DNA of 64,000 nucleotides. Origin: an uncultured Spirochaetaceae bacterium (GTDB lineage: Bacteria; Spirochaetota; Spirochaetia; Sphaerochaetales; Sphaerochaetaceae). The position numbers and the translations under genes were made by a program. The notes under the pieces are model-generated. The model was not told where the DNA came from, made no database searches, and saw only the letters and a list, made by a program, of their open reading frames with translations. Positions 17,481-25,260 of the stretch are shown piece after piece. The stretch lies in NCBI GenBank assembly GCA_944388955.1, contig CALXKJ010000011.1:1-64000 (forward strand), given 5' to 3'. The first letter of the stretch is position 1, and each line of letters starts with the position of its first letter.

Positions 17481-18612
17481 TCATTATCTCCTTCAGCAAA
17501 ACAAGCGTTTTCTCGATATCGTCATCGGTTGTGAACTGACCGGGGGAGAGACGGAGCGTGCCGATTGGGAATGTGCCGATGCTTTTATGCGCGGACGGCG
17601 CGCAGTGGAGTCCGACTCTTGTCTCTATTCCTCCTCTTTCGAGAAGGAGTGCCGCTATCTCGGCGATATCCTTCTTTCTGGATACAATCGATATAATCGA
17701 GCTGCGCTTCTCATTGATAGGAGCTCCCTTTATCTCGATTCCATCAATACAGGAAAGACCGAGATAGAGCTTTTCTGTTATTCTCTGTAGCTTCTCTGCT
17801 ATTTCTTTCCTTCTAAGGACAGAAAAGCGCATCGCTTTCTCAAGGCCGGTAAGGCCTGTCATATTCATTGTCCCCGGCGATAAACGCTCTGGAAGCGTAT
17901 GTGGAATCTCCTCGGAATCACTCTCGCTCCCAGTGCCTCCGGCTATTAGCGGTTTGATACTCTCCGCCACCTCCCTTCTTATGAGCATACCACCTGTACC
18001 ATCTGGTCCGAGAAAACCTTTATGGCCCGTGAATGCTACAGCCGTGGCGTTGAGCTCATCCATGTTTATATCGATATATGGTGAAGCCTGCGCGCTGTCG
18101 ACAATAAACATGAGATTATGCTTTCTTGCTATTTCAGCGGGAATCTCCAGATTCTGTACCGCACCGGACACATTGCTTGCCGCGTTGATTATGATTCCTT
18201 TCGTATTCTTTTCTATCAAGCTCTCAAGGTTGCTGTAATCGTTGTATCCATTGCCAGTTGATGGGATTCTGGAATAAGGGATTCCTTCCTCGTTCAGCGG
18301 TCGCATCACTGCGTTGTGCTCGTTTGATGATACGATGATATGGTCATTCGCGGTGAATAGACCTTTTATAAGCCAGTTAAGCGCCTCGGTGATATTCCTC
18401 GTGAAGGCAACACACTCCGGATGGTTGTAAGAATAGAGATTGGCTATCATCGTGCGGATGGAGAAAAGCGTGTCGAAATTATCCTCATCTTCACTTGATA
18501 CAGTCCTGTCTATTCCAGACGCTTTGCTGTTTATGTACAGAGCTATCGCATCTGCGACACCTGGTGCTTTCGGAAATGATGTGGATGCATTATCGAGATA
18601 AATCCGCTTCAT
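17473..18612 (-). CDS. Class V aminotransferase, cysteine desulfurase family
   Basis: This 379-aa PLP enzyme is of the NifS/CsdA type. The start at ATG 18612 gives the family N-terminus MKRIYLDNASTSFPKAP. The cofactor lysine lies in AFTGHKGFLGP near residue 200. The catalytic cysteine lies in the C-terminal GLHCAPSAHKSIG, as in the subfamily (EF2568-like) that co-occurs with orphan selD and Mo hydroxylases. It should release sulfur from cysteine, or selenium from selenocysteine, for transfer through XdhC- or TusA-like carriers. It overlaps the XdhC-like gene by 8 bases. It is divergent from yedE, with 62 bp between start codons. Confidence 0.85.
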   Translation of the reverse strand: MKRIYLDNASTSFPKAPGVADAIALYINSKASGIDRTVSSEDEDNFDTLFSIRTMIANLYSYNHPECVAFTRNITEALNWLIKGLFTANDHIIVSSNEHNAVMRPLNEEGIPYSRIPSTGNGYNDYSNLESLIEKNTKGIIINAASNVSGAVQNLEIPAEIARKHNLMFIVDSAQASPYIDINMDELNATAVAFTGHKGFLGPDGTGGMLIRREVAESIKPLIAGGTGSESDSEEIPHTLPERLSPGTMNMTGLTGLEKAMRFSVLRRKEIAEKLQRITEKLYLGLSCIDGIEIKGAPINEKRSSIISIVSRKKDIAEIAALLLERGGIETRVGLHCAPSAHKSIGTFPIGTLRLSPGQFTTDDDIEKTLVLLKEIMNE

Positions 18613-18674
18613 ATTGCTGATATTACCACAAAGCCATTGTTTATGGAGATGCATGATGGTAGAATCATGAAAAT

Positions 18675-19742
18675 ATGAAACTCGGTGAGAAACAGAAACT
18701 TGGGCTGACAGGTATTGCCATCGGGGTTATAGCTGTCATTCTTGTTGTGCTCGGTAATCCTAAGAACATGGGATTCTGCATAGCTTGCTTTATCCGTGAT
18801 ACAGCTGGTGCAATGCATATGCATACAGCTCCTATCGTCGAATATGTCAGACCTGAGATAATCGGTATTATTCTCGGCTCGTTTGCCATAAGCGTCATAA
18901 GCGGCGATTTCCGTCCAAAAGGAGGCTCTTCACCAGTCCTCCGGTTCGTAATCGGATTTATAGTCATGATCGGTGCTCTCGTCTTCCTTGGATGTCCTTT
19001 GAGGATGGTTCTCCGTCTTGGGGGCGGTGATCTTAACGCGTTTATAGGGCTTTTAGGCTTTATTTCCGGCATCGCGATTGGCTGTGTTTTCCTTTCCAAC
19101 GGCTTCACGTTAGGGAAGGCGGCAGTCCAGAGCAGAGCAGAAGGTGCGGCGCTTTCAGCAGTCACTACGCTGCTTTTCATACTTTTCATTGCGGCACCTT
19201 CGCTATTCCTCTTCTCTGAAACAGGCCCCGGGTCTATGCACGCGCCTGTTGCCGCAGCGCTTCTTGCCGGTCTTGCTGTCGGAATAATCTCCGAAAGAAC
19301 ACGGCTATGTATGGCTGGTGGCATAAGGGATATCATCCTTGTCCGTGATTACACTCTTATAATAGGGTTTGCTGGAATCTTCATAGCCTCCCTTGCTGGC
19401 AATCTCATAACAGGGAATTTCTCTCTTGGTTTTTCAGGACAGCCTGTCGCTCATTCAAAGCACGTATGGAATTTTCTGGGAATGCTTGCAGTAGGGCTAG
19501 GCTCCGCGATGCTTGGCGGTTGTCCGCTTCGTCAGCTTATACTTGCCGGTGAAGGCTCTTCAGATAGCGTAATGGCTGTGCTGGGAATGCTTGTAGGAGC
19601 AGCATTCGCCCATAACTTCTCACTTGCATCTTCAGCTGATGCCGGACCTGGGATAAACGGGAAAATCGCTCTTGTCATTTCGATTGCTGTGCTTCTTCTT
19701 ATAGGCATAGTTGTGACACTCAGGGAAAGGAGGAAAGCATGA
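18675..19742 (+). CDS. yedE: YedE family putative selenium transporter
   Basis: This 355-aa integral membrane protein has about 9-10 hydrophobic segments in two pseudo-repeats, each with the Cys motif typical of YeeE/YedE (FLGCPLRMVLRLGGGD and LGGCPLRQLILAGEG). Related proteins import thiosulfate, while YedE members near selD are linked to selenium uptake. An early CIACFIRD motif (residues ~32-39) adds further cysteines. Its last codons overlap the TusA-like gene (ATGA). It starts the operon yedE-yedF-DUF3343-selD, and the divergent partner is the cysteine desulfurase. Confidence 0.85.
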   Translation: MKLGEKQKLGLTGIAIGVIAVILVVLGNPKNMGFCIACFIRDTAGAMHMHTAPIVEYVRPEIIGIILGSFAISVISGDFRPKGGSSPVLRFVIGFIVMIGALVFLGCPLRMVLRLGGGDLNAFIGLLGFISGIAIGCVFLSNGFTLGKAAVQSRAEGAALSAVTTLLFILFIAAPSLFLFSETGPGSMHAPVAAALLAGLAVGIISERTRLCMAGGIRDIILVRDYTLIIGFAGIFIASLAGNLITGNFSLGFSGQPVAHSKHVWNFLGMLAVGLGSAMLGGCPLRQLILAGEGSSDSVMAVLGMLVGAAFAHNFSLASSADAGPGINGKIALVISIAVLLLIGIVVTLRERRKA

Positions 19743-19942
19743 GACTAGACACATCTGGATACAGCTGCCCAGAGCCGGTAATAATGACAAAGAAAGCACT
19801 GAAGGAGAATCCGGCTGGCCTTGATGTCATTGTTGATAACAGAGCCTCAAAAGAGAATGTCACACGATATGCGAAGGCTCTTGGCTATAATGTTGCTATC
19901 GAAGAAGGAAATGGATGCTGGACGCTGAAGATATCAAAGTAG
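19739..19942 (+). CDS. yedF: TusA-domain Se/S carrier, YedF-like but short
   Basis: This 67-aa protein is a single TusA/SirA domain with the reactive-cysteine motif SGYSCPEPVIMTKKAL at residues 6-21 and a second Cys near the end (GNGCWTL). Full-length YedF proteins near selD are about 200 aa and carry a C-terminal DsrE-like domain; here that domain is absent. It overlaps yedE by four bases and the next gene by 28 bases. Likely role: accepting Se or S from the cysteine desulfurase and handing it to SelD or the molybdenum-cofactor enzymes. Confidence 0.8.
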   Translation: MRLDTSGYSCPEPVIMTKKALKENPAGLDVIVDNRASKENVTRYAKALGYNVAIEEGNGCWTLKISK

Positions 19943-20148
19943 CGACATTCCATAGCCACTATGGAGCAATGATGTTCCATAAGCGTGTTGCTGGCTCATT
20001 GCTCCGTCCTGTCCCGCGCTCCCTTTCATCGTCATGCGGGACCGCGGTTTTCTTCTCATCTCCATTCAGCGATGAATGCACAGATGAGAATACGGAAGCT
20101 GTGTATCAGAAAGAAGGGGAAATCTGGAGGCTTATATGGAAAAAGTGA
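19915..20148 (+). CDS. DUF3343 putative Se/S carrier protein
   Basis: This 77-aa protein overlaps yedF by 28 bases and selD by 13. The DUF3343 signature is clear: VATFHSHYGAMMFHKRV, then LLRPVPRSLSSSCGTAV with the conserved Ser-Cys-Gly. The start at 19915 has GAAGGAA six bases upstream, inside yedF, and no better start exists before the conserved TFHS motif. DUF3343 proteins often accompany selD, YedF and cysteine desulfurases and are described as Se/S carrier-like. The last 28 residues (from about PFSDECTDEN) are acidic and unlike the family. I am fairly sure of the family but not of the role. Confidence 0.75.
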   Translation: MLDAEDIKVATFHSHYGAMMFHKRVAGSLLRPVPRSLSSSCGTAVFFSSPFSDECTDENTEAVYQKEGEIWRLIWKK

Positions 20149-21152
20149 AGCTTACATCTCTTGTCAGAAGCTCTGGATGCAATGCGAAGCTGCCACCTGG
20201 GGATCTTCATGCCGCACTCGATGACCTCAGACAGAAGAAAAGCGAATATCTTATTGAGGGCTTTGAAAGCTCCGATGATGCCCTTGTCTATGATCTAGCA
20301 GATGGAAGGGTGCTTATTGAGACTGTGGATTTCTTCCCTCCGATGGTTGATGATCCTGAGGTTTTCGGTGAGATAGCAGCCGCGAATGCACTCTCTGATA
20401 TCTATGCGATGGGCGGCGAGCCGAAGATTGCGATGAGTCTTATGTGCTTTCCTTCCTGTCTCGATATAAAGATAATGCGCCGCATTATGGAAGGCGCGAT
20501 AAGAAAGACAGAGGAAGCCGGTGTCGTGATTGCCGGTGGTCATACTTTATCAGACAGGGAGCCTAAGTTCGGGCTTGCAGTCACTGGCTTTGCCGATAAG
20601 GATTCAGTATGGACAAATAAAGGCGCTAAGGCAGGGGATTCGATTGTACTTACAAAGAAGCTCGGAGTGGGGCTTCTGATGACAGCGCATAAAGCTGGCG
20701 AGACTGAGGCTGTGGAAGCTATTGCACAGATGCGAAAGCTCAACAAGGAAGCAAAGGAGAATGCAAGCGGTCTTGAGATTCATGCCGCGACTGATGTGAC
20801 AGGCTTCTCTCTCATAGGTCACTCATATGAGGCGGCGTATGCATCAGGTGTTTCCGCTGTCATTTCATTTGAAAGGCTTCGTTACCTTGAGGGAGCTGAG
20901 GAAGCGGCGAGATATGGATTCGTTCCTGAGGGAAGGTATACGAATGAGGATTATCTTCAGGATAAAGTCTCGATTCCCTCTGACTTCTCCACCGCAGAGC
21001 GCGATATGCTATTCTCGCCTGAGACTTCAGGAGGTCTTCTTCTTTTTATGCCTCCTGAGGATGCCGCAGTTTATATCAAGCGCTTCAGTGATGCATTCAT
21101 AATCGGTCATGTAGTGGAAAAACAGGATTACCCTGTGATTGTGACCAGATGA
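20136..21152 (+). CDS. selD: Selenide, water dikinase (selenophosphate synthase)
   Basis: This 338-aa enzyme makes selenophosphate from selenide and ATP. The active-site motif is SSGCNAKLPPGDL with Cys15 and Lys18, so this is the cysteine form with no in-frame TGA. Further signatures are LIETVDFFPPMVDDP, GEIAAANALSDIYAMGG and ATDVTGFSLIGH. A TGGAGG ribosome site lies ahead of the start. No selA, selB, selC or mnmH gene lies in the window, and the neighbours all concern Mo hydroxylases, so its product probably feeds the labile selenium cofactor. Whether selenoproteins are also made in this organism cannot be decided here. Confidence 0.95.
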   Translation: MEKVKLTSLVRSSGCNAKLPPGDLHAALDDLRQKKSEYLIEGFESSDDALVYDLADGRVLIETVDFFPPMVDDPEVFGEIAAANALSDIYAMGGEPKIAMSLMCFPSCLDIKIMRRIMEGAIRKTEEAGVVIAGGHTLSDREPKFGLAVTGFADKDSVWTNKGAKAGDSIVLTKKLGVGLLMTAHKAGETEAVEAIAQMRKLNKEAKENASGLEIHAATDVTGFSLIGHSYEAAYASGVSAVISFERLRYLEGAEEAARYGFVPEGRYTNEDYLQDKVSIPSDFSTAERDMLFSPETSGGLLLFMPPEDAAVYIKRFSDAFIIGHVVEKQDYPVIVTR

Positions 21153-21206
21153 TTAAGCTATCCATATCTCTTTTCATGAATTACAATTTCATCAAGGGAG
21201 GATGCT

Positions 21207-21443
21207 ATGGCGGATAACATCATGGATGCTTTTCTTCTGTATGTTGATGAAAATGAAACTGTGAAGAATGAGCTTGACAGGAGAATCATGGAGTACCCCG
21301 GAGATACAGCAGATATAACAAAGAATGTACTTGTGCCATTTGCAAGGGCGCATGGCTTTGATATGACTGTTGAGGACGTGGAGTATTATAACGACCATAT
21401 CGCTGATGGAAGCGAAGTACCAGAGCATCTTAGAAGCAGGTAA
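21207..21443 (+). CDS. Small Nif11-like protein
   Basis: This 78-aa protein has a strong AAGGGAGG ribosome site. The pattern AFLLYVDENETVKNELDRRI, then VPFARAHGFDMTVEDVEYYND, matches the helix spacing of Nif11-type domains (short leader-like proteins common in nif regions and RiPP precursors). No Cys-rich or GG-type core follows, so it does not look like a RiPP precursor. It lies alone between selD and ygeW. Its role is unknown; a partner or regulator of the Se/Mo system is only a guess. Confidence 0.55.
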   Translation: MADNIMDAFLLYVDENETVKNELDRRIMEYPGDTADITKNVLVPFARAHGFDMTVEDVEYYNDHIADGSEVPEHLRSR

Positions 21444-21446
21444 GAT

Positions 21447-21464
21447 TGCAACATATTGCAACAT
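21447..21464. promoter_or_regulatory. 18-bp direct-repeat element upstream of ygeW
   Basis: TGCAACAT-AT-TGCAACAT, identical (on the opposite strand) to 1246-1263 upstream of ygfK. A further partial copy, ATTGCAAGG, follows at 21468-21476. It sits about 60 bp upstream of the ygeW start, next to a weak promoter, which fits an activator site. Confidence 0.6.
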
Positions 21465-21468
21465 CTCA

Positions 21469-21497
21469 TTGCAAGGCGATGAATGCTGTGTTAAGCT
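21469..21497 (+). promoter_or_regulatory. Weak promoter of ygeW
   Basis: TTGCAA (21469-21474), a 17-bp spacer, then TAAGCT (21492-21497). The -10 is poor, consistent with dependence on an activator bound at the adjacent repeat. Confidence 0.35.
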
Positions 21498-21523
21498 TTT
21501 GTTGAAAATCCAAGGAGGATTAT

Positions 21524-22726
21524 ATGGCCAAAGATAAAGCGGTTATCATGAAGATGATTGAAGAGCTCAAGGCTCTTGATACATCAAAGATGTACCTCAA
21601 TGATTTCTTCCACACATGGAAGGAAAGCGATGATGAGATTGCAGCTGTTTTCAAGGTTGCAGAGATTCTCAGGGGGATGAGGGAGAACAATATCTCCGCG
21701 AAGGTCTTCGATTCTGGGCTCGGTATCTCGATTTTCCGTGATAACTCAACACGCACGAGATTCTCATTTGCTTCTGCTTGCAACCTCCTTGGTCTTGAGG
21801 TTCAGGATCTTGACGAAAAGGTTTCCCAGATTGCTCATGGCGAGACAGTCAGAGAGACTGCAAACATGATTTCATTCATGGCTGATGTAATCGGTATCCG
21901 TGATGATATGTATATCGGTAAAGGCTATACATACATGAAGAGCGTTTCCGAGGCTGTACAGGAAGGCTACAGGGATGGTGTTCTTGAGCAGCGCCCTACG
22001 CTTGTGAACCTCCAGTGTGATATAGATCACCCGACACAGTGCATGGCTGATATGCTTCATGTCATCAACCATTTTGGCGGAGTGGAGAATCTCAAGGGCA
22101 AGAAGATTGCCATGACTTGGGCATACTCACCATCATATGGTAAGCCGCTTTCAGTTCCACAGGGTGTCATCGGTCTCTTCACAAGATTCGGAATGGATGT
22201 CGTTCTTGCTCATCCTGAAGGATATGATGTGATGAGCGATGTTGAGGAAGTCGCTATCAAGAACGCGAAGGCTTCAGGTGGCTCATATAAGAAAGTGAAC
22301 ACTATGGAAGAGGCATTCAAGGATGCAGATATCGTCTATCCGAAGTCATGGGCTCCATATGCGGTTATGGAAGAGAGAACAAAGCTCGTAGGCGAGGGCA
22401 GATTCGACGAACTTAAGGATCTTGAGAAGAGATGCCTCGAGAACAATGCCAAGTTCAAGAACTGGACATGCTCTGAAGAGCTCATGAAGACAACAAAGGA
22501 TGGCAAGGCTCTTTATATGCATTGTCTCCCTGCTGATATCACTGGCGTGAGCTGCAAGGAAGGCGAGGTCGATGCATCAGTTTTCGACCGCTATCTTGTT
22601 CCTCTCTACAAGGAGGCTTCATATAAGCCATATGTAATCGCGGCTATGATCTTCCTCTCGAAGTTCCAGAATCCATCAGCAAAGCTTGACGAGCTTATGG
22701 CTGCCGCAAAACCGAGAATCAGATAA
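21524..22726 (+). CDS. ygeW: YgeW family carbamoyltransferase
   Basis: This 400-aa protein of the aspartate/ornithine carbamoyltransferase superfamily has the carbamoyl-phosphate motif FRDNSTRTRFSF near residue 72 and the C-terminal MHCLPADITG near 327. The extra length and the segments IAHGETVRETANMIS and PSYGKPLSVPQG match YgeW, a conserved member of selenium/purine loci; the homologue from E. coli shows the knotted fold. Its physiological substrate is not settled; an allantoin- or ureido-like compound produced from purines is likely. An AAGGAGG ribosome site precedes the start, and a terminator closes this unit. Confidence 0.9.
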   Translation: MAKDKAVIMKMIEELKALDTSKMYLNDFFHTWKESDDEIAAVFKVAEILRGMRENNISAKVFDSGLGISIFRDNSTRTRFSFASACNLLGLEVQDLDEKVSQIAHGETVRETANMISFMADVIGIRDDMYIGKGYTYMKSVSEAVQEGYRDGVLEQRPTLVNLQCDIDHPTQCMADMLHVINHFGGVENLKGKKIAMTWAYSPSYGKPLSVPQGVIGLFTRFGMDVVLAHPEGYDVMSDVEEVAIKNAKASGGSYKKVNTMEEAFKDADIVYPKSWAPYAVMEERTKLVGEGRFDELKDLEKRCLENNAKFKNWTCSEELMKTTKDGKALYMHCLPADITGVSCKEGEVDASVFDRYLVPLYKEASYKPYVIAAMIFLSKFQNPSAKLDELMAAAKPRIR

Positions 22727-22748
22727 GACGCTTTCATCTGGGAAAAAA

Positions 22749-22785
22749 GGCACTCATTGGATTATCCTCTGAGTGTCTTTCTTTT
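22749..22785 (+). terminator. Terminator after ygeW
   Basis: GGCACTCA / TGAGTGTC stem (one G-T pair) with a 13-base loop, followed by TTTCTTTT. Confidence 0.7.
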
Positions 22786-22803
22786 AGCGTATGCTTAGTT
22801 GTT

Positions 22804-23823
22804 TTAGTCGATATACAGAATCCTTTCGGCTGCCTCCCTTGATAATTCATATCCGTAGAAAAGCTCATAGAATTCAATGGTTTTCTCAGTGATATCAACA
22901 AGATAAAGCTCCGGATATAGAAGATTCCCAAGCCAGTATATGCCTATGATTCTGTTAGTGGCTGGAGGATTGTCTATAAATGGATATGGCTCGGAAGGAA
23001 TGAGATATACTTTCCCGTTCCTGACAGCGTCCAGCATTCCCCAGAGCGGGCTATTCATCACCTCATCATATGCCTTCTTCTCAGAGAGGAGGATTACATC
23101 AGGATTTATCATGAAAAGCTCTTCCATCGAAATGTCTGCATAGGCGGAACCGAATGAATTCTTTACCGCATTCTCCGCGCCTACCTTCTCAATAACCTCG
23201 CCATGAAAGCTTCCCTCCGGAATTGCTGAAAGTCCATCTTCAGAAGATGAATAATAGACTGTAACAGGATTTGTGATCTTGCTTCTTGCGTCTTTTGCCA
23301 TCTCCAGGGCTTCCTCTGTGAAAGTGGCAAGCTTCTCACATTTCTCTTCTTTGCCAAGGAGATATCCCAATGTCCTGAAAGCTTCTGGAGTGTTGTCAAG
23401 GTAAGATTCGATGAACACTACCGGTGTCATGATGCTCTTCTCAAGGTCATCAAGCTCTCTGCTCATGGTTTCCCTTGAGCCTTTTATCTCCCCCATGTCG
23501 ATAACAGCATCAGGGCTTGCGACCATCAGAGCTTCCCTGTTGAGATTTGCCTTCTTCCCGTAGAATGTACCGAAAACAGGAAGCTCCGCAGCTCCTTCAA
23601 GAAAATAGTCAGCTGCGCTTCCCGAAATGCGAGAGGACCATCCTACAATCTTCTCTGGTGCTATGGAGTAGAGGGCCAGCTGGGCAAGATTCCCGGATGG
23701 TACGATTCTTTCAATTTCATCCGGAAGCTCTGCCGTCCGTCCTAGAGAATCTGTGAATACAGCAGCATTAATGCTCATGATTGATAATGCAATTATGGCA
23801 ATGAGAATTATGCGTTTCATCAT
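22804..23823 (-). CDS. ABC transporter periplasmic binding protein, FecB/MolA type
   Basis: This 339-aa protein has a signal peptide (MMKRIILIAIIALSIMSINA, no lipobox Cys) and a two-lobed FecB/BtuF fold: FTDSLGRTAELPDEIERIV at the start, then NPDVILLSEKKAYDEV and AVRNGKVYLIPSEPYPF in the C-lobe. The family binds iron-siderophores, cobalamin, or oxyanions (MolA of Haemophilus). Since the same operon starts with a ModE-like regulator and lies beside two Mo hydroxylases, molybdate or tungstate is the most likely ligand. Its start overlaps the methyltransferase stop (ATGA). Confidence 0.8.
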   Translation of the reverse strand: MMKRIILIAIIALSIMSINAAVFTDSLGRTAELPDEIERIVPSGNLAQLALYSIAPEKIVGWSSRISGSAADYFLEGAAELPVFGTFYGKKANLNREALMVASPDAVIDMGEIKGSRETMSRELDDLEKSIMTPVVFIESYLDNTPEAFRTLGYLLGKEEKCEKLATFTEEALEMAKDARSKITNPVTVYYSSSEDGLSAIPEGSFHGEVIEKVGAENAVKNSFGSAYADISMEELFMINPDVILLSEKKAYDEVMNSPLWGMLDAVRNGKVYLIPSEPYPFIDNPPATNRIIGIYWLGNLLYPELYLVDITEKTIEFYELFYGYELSREAAERILYID

Positions 23824-24485
23824 TCCTCCTTTGTGATTATGAAAATTGAGATATGCTTGTCATTCGGAAGGAGATAGGACTCCTCCGTCTTCTTCAGGTA
23901 TCGAAGATACTTATCTATCTTTTCGTTTCCATACATCCTTGTGATATATCGCTGGGCATCTGAAAGACTATCCAGCGGCTGGCTGAAATCAGCATGGAAT
24001 GGGACTCTTTCCCATTTGATTCCTTTCTGCTTTGAGAGAAAATCTATTGTCTTCTCCGGTTCACCTTCAGTTTTTCTGAGGTTCTCGTTCTGTCCTCTGT
24101 GTTCTGATATGACATATATGATTTTATCTGCACTTTTTAGATAGCGATGGAGATTTCCGTTCTCTGAAAGCCTGCCGAAAAAGAGCATCAGGATGCAGCT
24201 GCTTCTGGGAATCTCGTCTGTTGTCGCATCGAGAAATCTGAATTGCTCTGTCATTCCGGTTCTCTGACAGGCTTTTCTGATGGCATTCCAGTCATTGTCA
24301 TAGGATATGATGTCGTAACCATCTTGCATGAGAATCTCGGAAACATATCCAAGTCCGCATCCGAGTTCGGTTATCCTTTCATCCTTTGATATGTGTTTCT
24401 CGAGTTCGCTCGCAAGCTTCTGATGGAAATCAGTGCTGACGCTTGCCCTCTCGTACCATTTGATTTTCTCGTCATCCCACCACAT
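23820..24485 (-). CDS. SAM-dependent class I methyltransferase within the ABC operon
   Basis: This 221-aa protein has motif I ITELGCGLGYVSEIL near residue 36, an acidic motif II (IISYDNDW) and a poorly conserved C-terminal half. I start it at ATG 24485, one base after the ATPase stop; a longer frame would overlap the ATPase by 95 bases. It sits between the ATPase and binding-protein genes. Methyltransferases occur in some FecBCD-type metal-chelate operons, where they may modify a metallophore or protein, but no biosynthesis genes for a metallophore are seen here. Substrate unknown. Confidence 0.65.
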   Translation of the reverse strand: MWWDDEKIKWYERASVSTDFHQKLASELEKHISKDERITELGCGLGYVSEILMQDGYDIISYDNDWNAIRKACQRTGMTEQFRFLDATTDEIPRSSCILMLFFGRLSENGNLHRYLKSADKIIYVISEHRGQNENLRKTEGEPEKTIDFLSKQKGIKWERVPFHADFSQPLDSLSDAQRYITRMYGNEKIDKYLRYLKKTEESYLLPNDKHISIFIITKEE

Positions 24486-24486
24486 A

Positions 24487-25260
24487 TCACACTGGCACGC
24501 AGACAAGGCGTTCTCCTTTTTCTGTATCAATGCTTCTGACCGAGAGATTCCTCCCGTAAAGTGCTGAAAGCTTTTTACCATCTTTAAGCATTCCGGGATT
24601 TTCTATGTATTCAGAATGCGTTTCTGAAAGAAGAATGACTGAGGAGCAATTCTGCAGGGCCAGCTCTGGATTATGAGTTGAATACAGAATTCCGTAACCT
24701 TCTTTTCTCAGCTCTTCTGTTTTTTCCATAACCATGAGTGCGTTTGCATAATCCAGTGCTGATGTGGGCTCATCCATCACCATGAATGAAGCCTCCTGCG
24801 TTATTGCCCTTGCAATGAGTACAAGCTGTCTTTCTCCGCCAGAAAGCGTGTTGACATTTCTGTCTTTCAGATTTGAAATCCCAAGAAGGGCGAGGGCTTC
24901 TTCGGCTTTTTCTCTGTCTTTTTCCTTTGGGGAGCTGAATACTGATAGCGATGGGGCTCTTCCCATCATCACAGAATCAAAGACTGAATAAGGATATGCA
25001 TCCGATAGCTTCTGCGGTATGTATGCTATTACTTTCGCGCGATCCTTGCTGCTCATTTCTCTGATATCCCTGCCATCGAGCGTAATGGCTCCGGAGTCAG
25101 GTTTGATGAATCCAAGGATAAGTCTCATAAGTGTCGTCTTCCCTGAGCCATTCCTGCCGAGGAGTGCGGTCACATCACCGCTATTAAGGATAAATGATAC
25201 AGAAGAAAGAATTTCCTTTCCTGAATAACTGAATGAGATATTCCTTATTTCAAGCTTCAT
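24487..25260 (-). CDS. ABC transporter ATP-binding protein, FecE/MolC type
   Basis: This 257-aa ATPase has Walker A GRNGSGKTT near 38, Q-loop YIPQ, signature LSGGERQLV near 140, Walker B FMVMDEP and H-loop YSTHN. I use ATG 25260 (MKLEIRNISFSYSG), because the upstream extension lies inside the permease gene. The permease stop overlaps it by 11 bases. It energises uptake of the metal or oxyanion bound by the partner at 22804. Confidence 0.88.
   Translation of the reverse strand: MKLEIRNISFSYSGKEILSSVSFILNSGDVTALLGRNGSGKTTLMRLILGFIKPDSGAITLDGRDIREMSSKDRAKVIAYIPQKLSDAYPYSVFDSVMMGRAPSLSVFSSPKEKDREKAEEALALLGISNLKDRNVNTLSGGERQLVLIARAITQEASFMVMDEPTSALDYANALMVMEKTEELRKEGYGILYSTHNPELALQNCSSVILLSETHSEYIENPGMLKDGKKLSALYGRNLSVRSIDTEKGERLVCVPV

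Noticed and set aside
20136-20200. Selenocysteine (TGA) in selD
   Set aside because: The active-site codon is TGC (Cys) and the frame is open, so there is no recoding.
21207-21443. RiPP precursor peptide
   Set aside because: The Nif11-like protein has no GG/GA cleavage site, no Cys/Ser/Thr-rich core and no neighbouring maturase or exporter.
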